A DNA stretch of 7,623 nucleotides from a bacterium (GTDB lineage: Bacteria > Verrucomicrobiota > Verrucomicrobiia > Opitutales > UBA953), in the NCBI GenBank assembly GCA_009926645.1, contig RFOO01000039.1:1-7623 (forward strand). Reading direction: 5' to 3'. Both the position numbers and the translations under genes were made by a program. The first letter of the stretch is position 1. The number at the start of each line of letters is the position of its first letter. Below, in pieces: positions 6,945 to 7,623 of this stretch. The notes below the pieces were generated by a model. That model made no database searches and was not told the origin of the DNA. It worked only from the letters and a program-made list of their open reading frames with translations.

Positions 6945-6954
6945 GATGATAAAA

Positions 6955-7623
6955 TTAGTCGTGCAGAGCCTTCACAAAGGCGGCGAGTTTAGAGGGAGTT
7001 TCCCACGGCAGGCCTTTTTTACCAAAGTGCCCGTAATGCGTACTGGCTCGGTAAAGAGGACGACGTAAATCCAACTGACGGATAATTTCAGCGGGATTAA
7101 GGAGGAAAACTTTTTTAACAGCGGCCAAAATCTGCGCATCCGAAAGCGTTCCTGTGCCAAAGGTATCTAAGTGCAAACTCGTTGGCTCAGGATGGCCAAT
7201 CGCGTAGGCCGCCTGAATTTCGCAACGCTCGGCAGCACCCGAAGCCACAATGTGCTTTGCCACCCAGCGCGCCATATAAGCAGCGGAGCGATCCACTTTC
7301 GTAGGGTCTTTGCCAGAAAACGCACCACCACCATGGCGACCCATACCTCCGTAGGAATCGACGATAATTTTTCTGCCTGTTAAACCGCAATCGCCCTGTG
7401 GACCACCAATGACAAAACGCCCAGTAGGGTTGATTAAAAACTCTGTTTTCCGATTCATCAAATCGCTCGGCAAAACTTTACGAATAACCTGCTCAATACA
7501 GAATTTTTCGATCTCACGATGAGAAACATCGGCCGTGTGTTGCGTGGAGATAACCACATTTTCAATCGCGACGGGCTCACCATCAACATAACGAACGGCC
7601 ACCTGCGATTTACAATCGGGACG
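6955..7623 (-). CDS. metK: S-adenosylmethionine synthetase (methionine adenosyltransferase), C-terminal part only
   Basis: MetK joins ATP and methionine to make SAM. The visible 222 codons cover roughly the last 55-60% of a protein normally near 385-395 residues. The frame runs past the window edge: the outermost codons read [10 protein letters not shown], matching the conserved internal RPDxKSQV motif, so the GTG at 7602 is an internal valine codon and not a start. Further signatures are [18 protein letters not shown], the glycine-rich [16 protein letters not shown] with active-site Lys and phosphate-binding residues, [12 protein letters not shown], and [11 protein letters not shown]. The C-terminus ([13 protein letters not shown], then a lysine/alanine-rich tail) is intact. 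It lies directly upstream of ahcY on the same strand with a 10-nt gap, the usual methyl-cycle pairing, so the two are very likely co-transcribed from a promoter outside the window. Confidence 0.97.
   Translation of the reverse strand, partial: RPDCKSQVAVRYVDGEPVAIENVVISTQHTADVSHREIEKFCIEQVIRKVLPSDLMNRKTEFLINPTGRFVIGGPQGDCGLTGRKIIVDSYGGMGRHGGGAFSGKDPTKVDRSAAYMARWVAKHIVASGAAERCEIQAAYAIGHPEPTSLHLDTFGTGTLSDAQILAAVKKVFLLNPAEIIRQLDLRRPLYRASTHYGHFGKKGLPWETPSKLAAFVKALHD

Noticed and set aside
6942..6958. Near-repeat ATGATnATAAAATTAG at 2482-2497 and 6943-6958, both next to the 3' ends of minus-strand genes (queA and metK)
   Set aside because: It is a short AT-rich match, and part of it is coding sequence plus the stop codon in each case; a chance origin is likely, and no third copy or inverted terminal structure is seen.
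6955..7602. A complete small gene starting at GTG 7602
   Set aside because: The frame continues to the window edge as RPDCKSQ, a conserved internal MetK motif, so the GTG is an internal valine codon and the gene is only cut by the window.

Overview
The window is ordinary-density bacterial chromosome of moderate GC, with six protein-coding genes, one clear gene remnant and short intergenic gaps. No rRNA, tRNA, CRISPR array, insertion sequence or phage gene is visible. The MetK, AhcY, QueA and YhaM-type sequences, plus a secreted-hydrolase gene pair of unfamiliar type, fit a member of the PVC group, most likely Verrucomicrobiota. This placement rests on remembered family resemblance, not on a search, and is tentative. 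Four of the five start regions inside the window lack a recognisable Shine-Dalgarno sequence.

Layout. (1) Positions 1-2276, plus strand: an alpha/beta hydrolase, possibly cut at its 5' end by the window edge, overlaps by 4 nt (ATGA) a predicted exported protein that has a small N-terminal beta-sandwich-like domain and an unrecognised C-terminal half. A compound hairpin with a T-run follows. (2) Positions 2300-2440, minus strand: the last 46 codons of a glyoxalase/dioxygenase (VOC) protein, cut off by an in-frame stop and lacking the rest of the gene. (3) Positions 2486-4582, minus strand: a YhaM-like OB-fold/HD exoribonuclease followed 3 nt later by queA (queuosine tRNA modification). (4) Positions 4583-4710: a divergent intergenic region with a perfect 16-bp palindrome. 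(5) Positions 4711-5484, plus strand: a six-helix voltage-gated-type K+ channel with a possible leaderless promoter. (6) Positions 5526-7623, minus strand: metK (5' end outside the window) followed 10 nt later by ahcY.

How the genes fit together. MetK makes S-adenosylmethionine (SAM). AhcY removes S-adenosylhomocysteine, the product of SAM-dependent methylation. QueA uses SAM as a ribosyl donor. The right-hand part of the window therefore centres on SAM supply, use and recycling, although queA lies in a separate transcription unit from metK-ahcY. YhaM-like nucleases act in RNA turnover, so the yhaM-like/queA unit is RNA-centred. The K+ channel looks like an independent single gene.

The most striking point is in ahcY. 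The otherwise canonical protein appears to lack six residues just after the glutamate expected to bind the NAD ribose, at the start of a normally invariant helix of the NAD-binding domain. No complete new multi-gene system is evident. The least described part is the hydrolase/exported-protein pair at the left edge.
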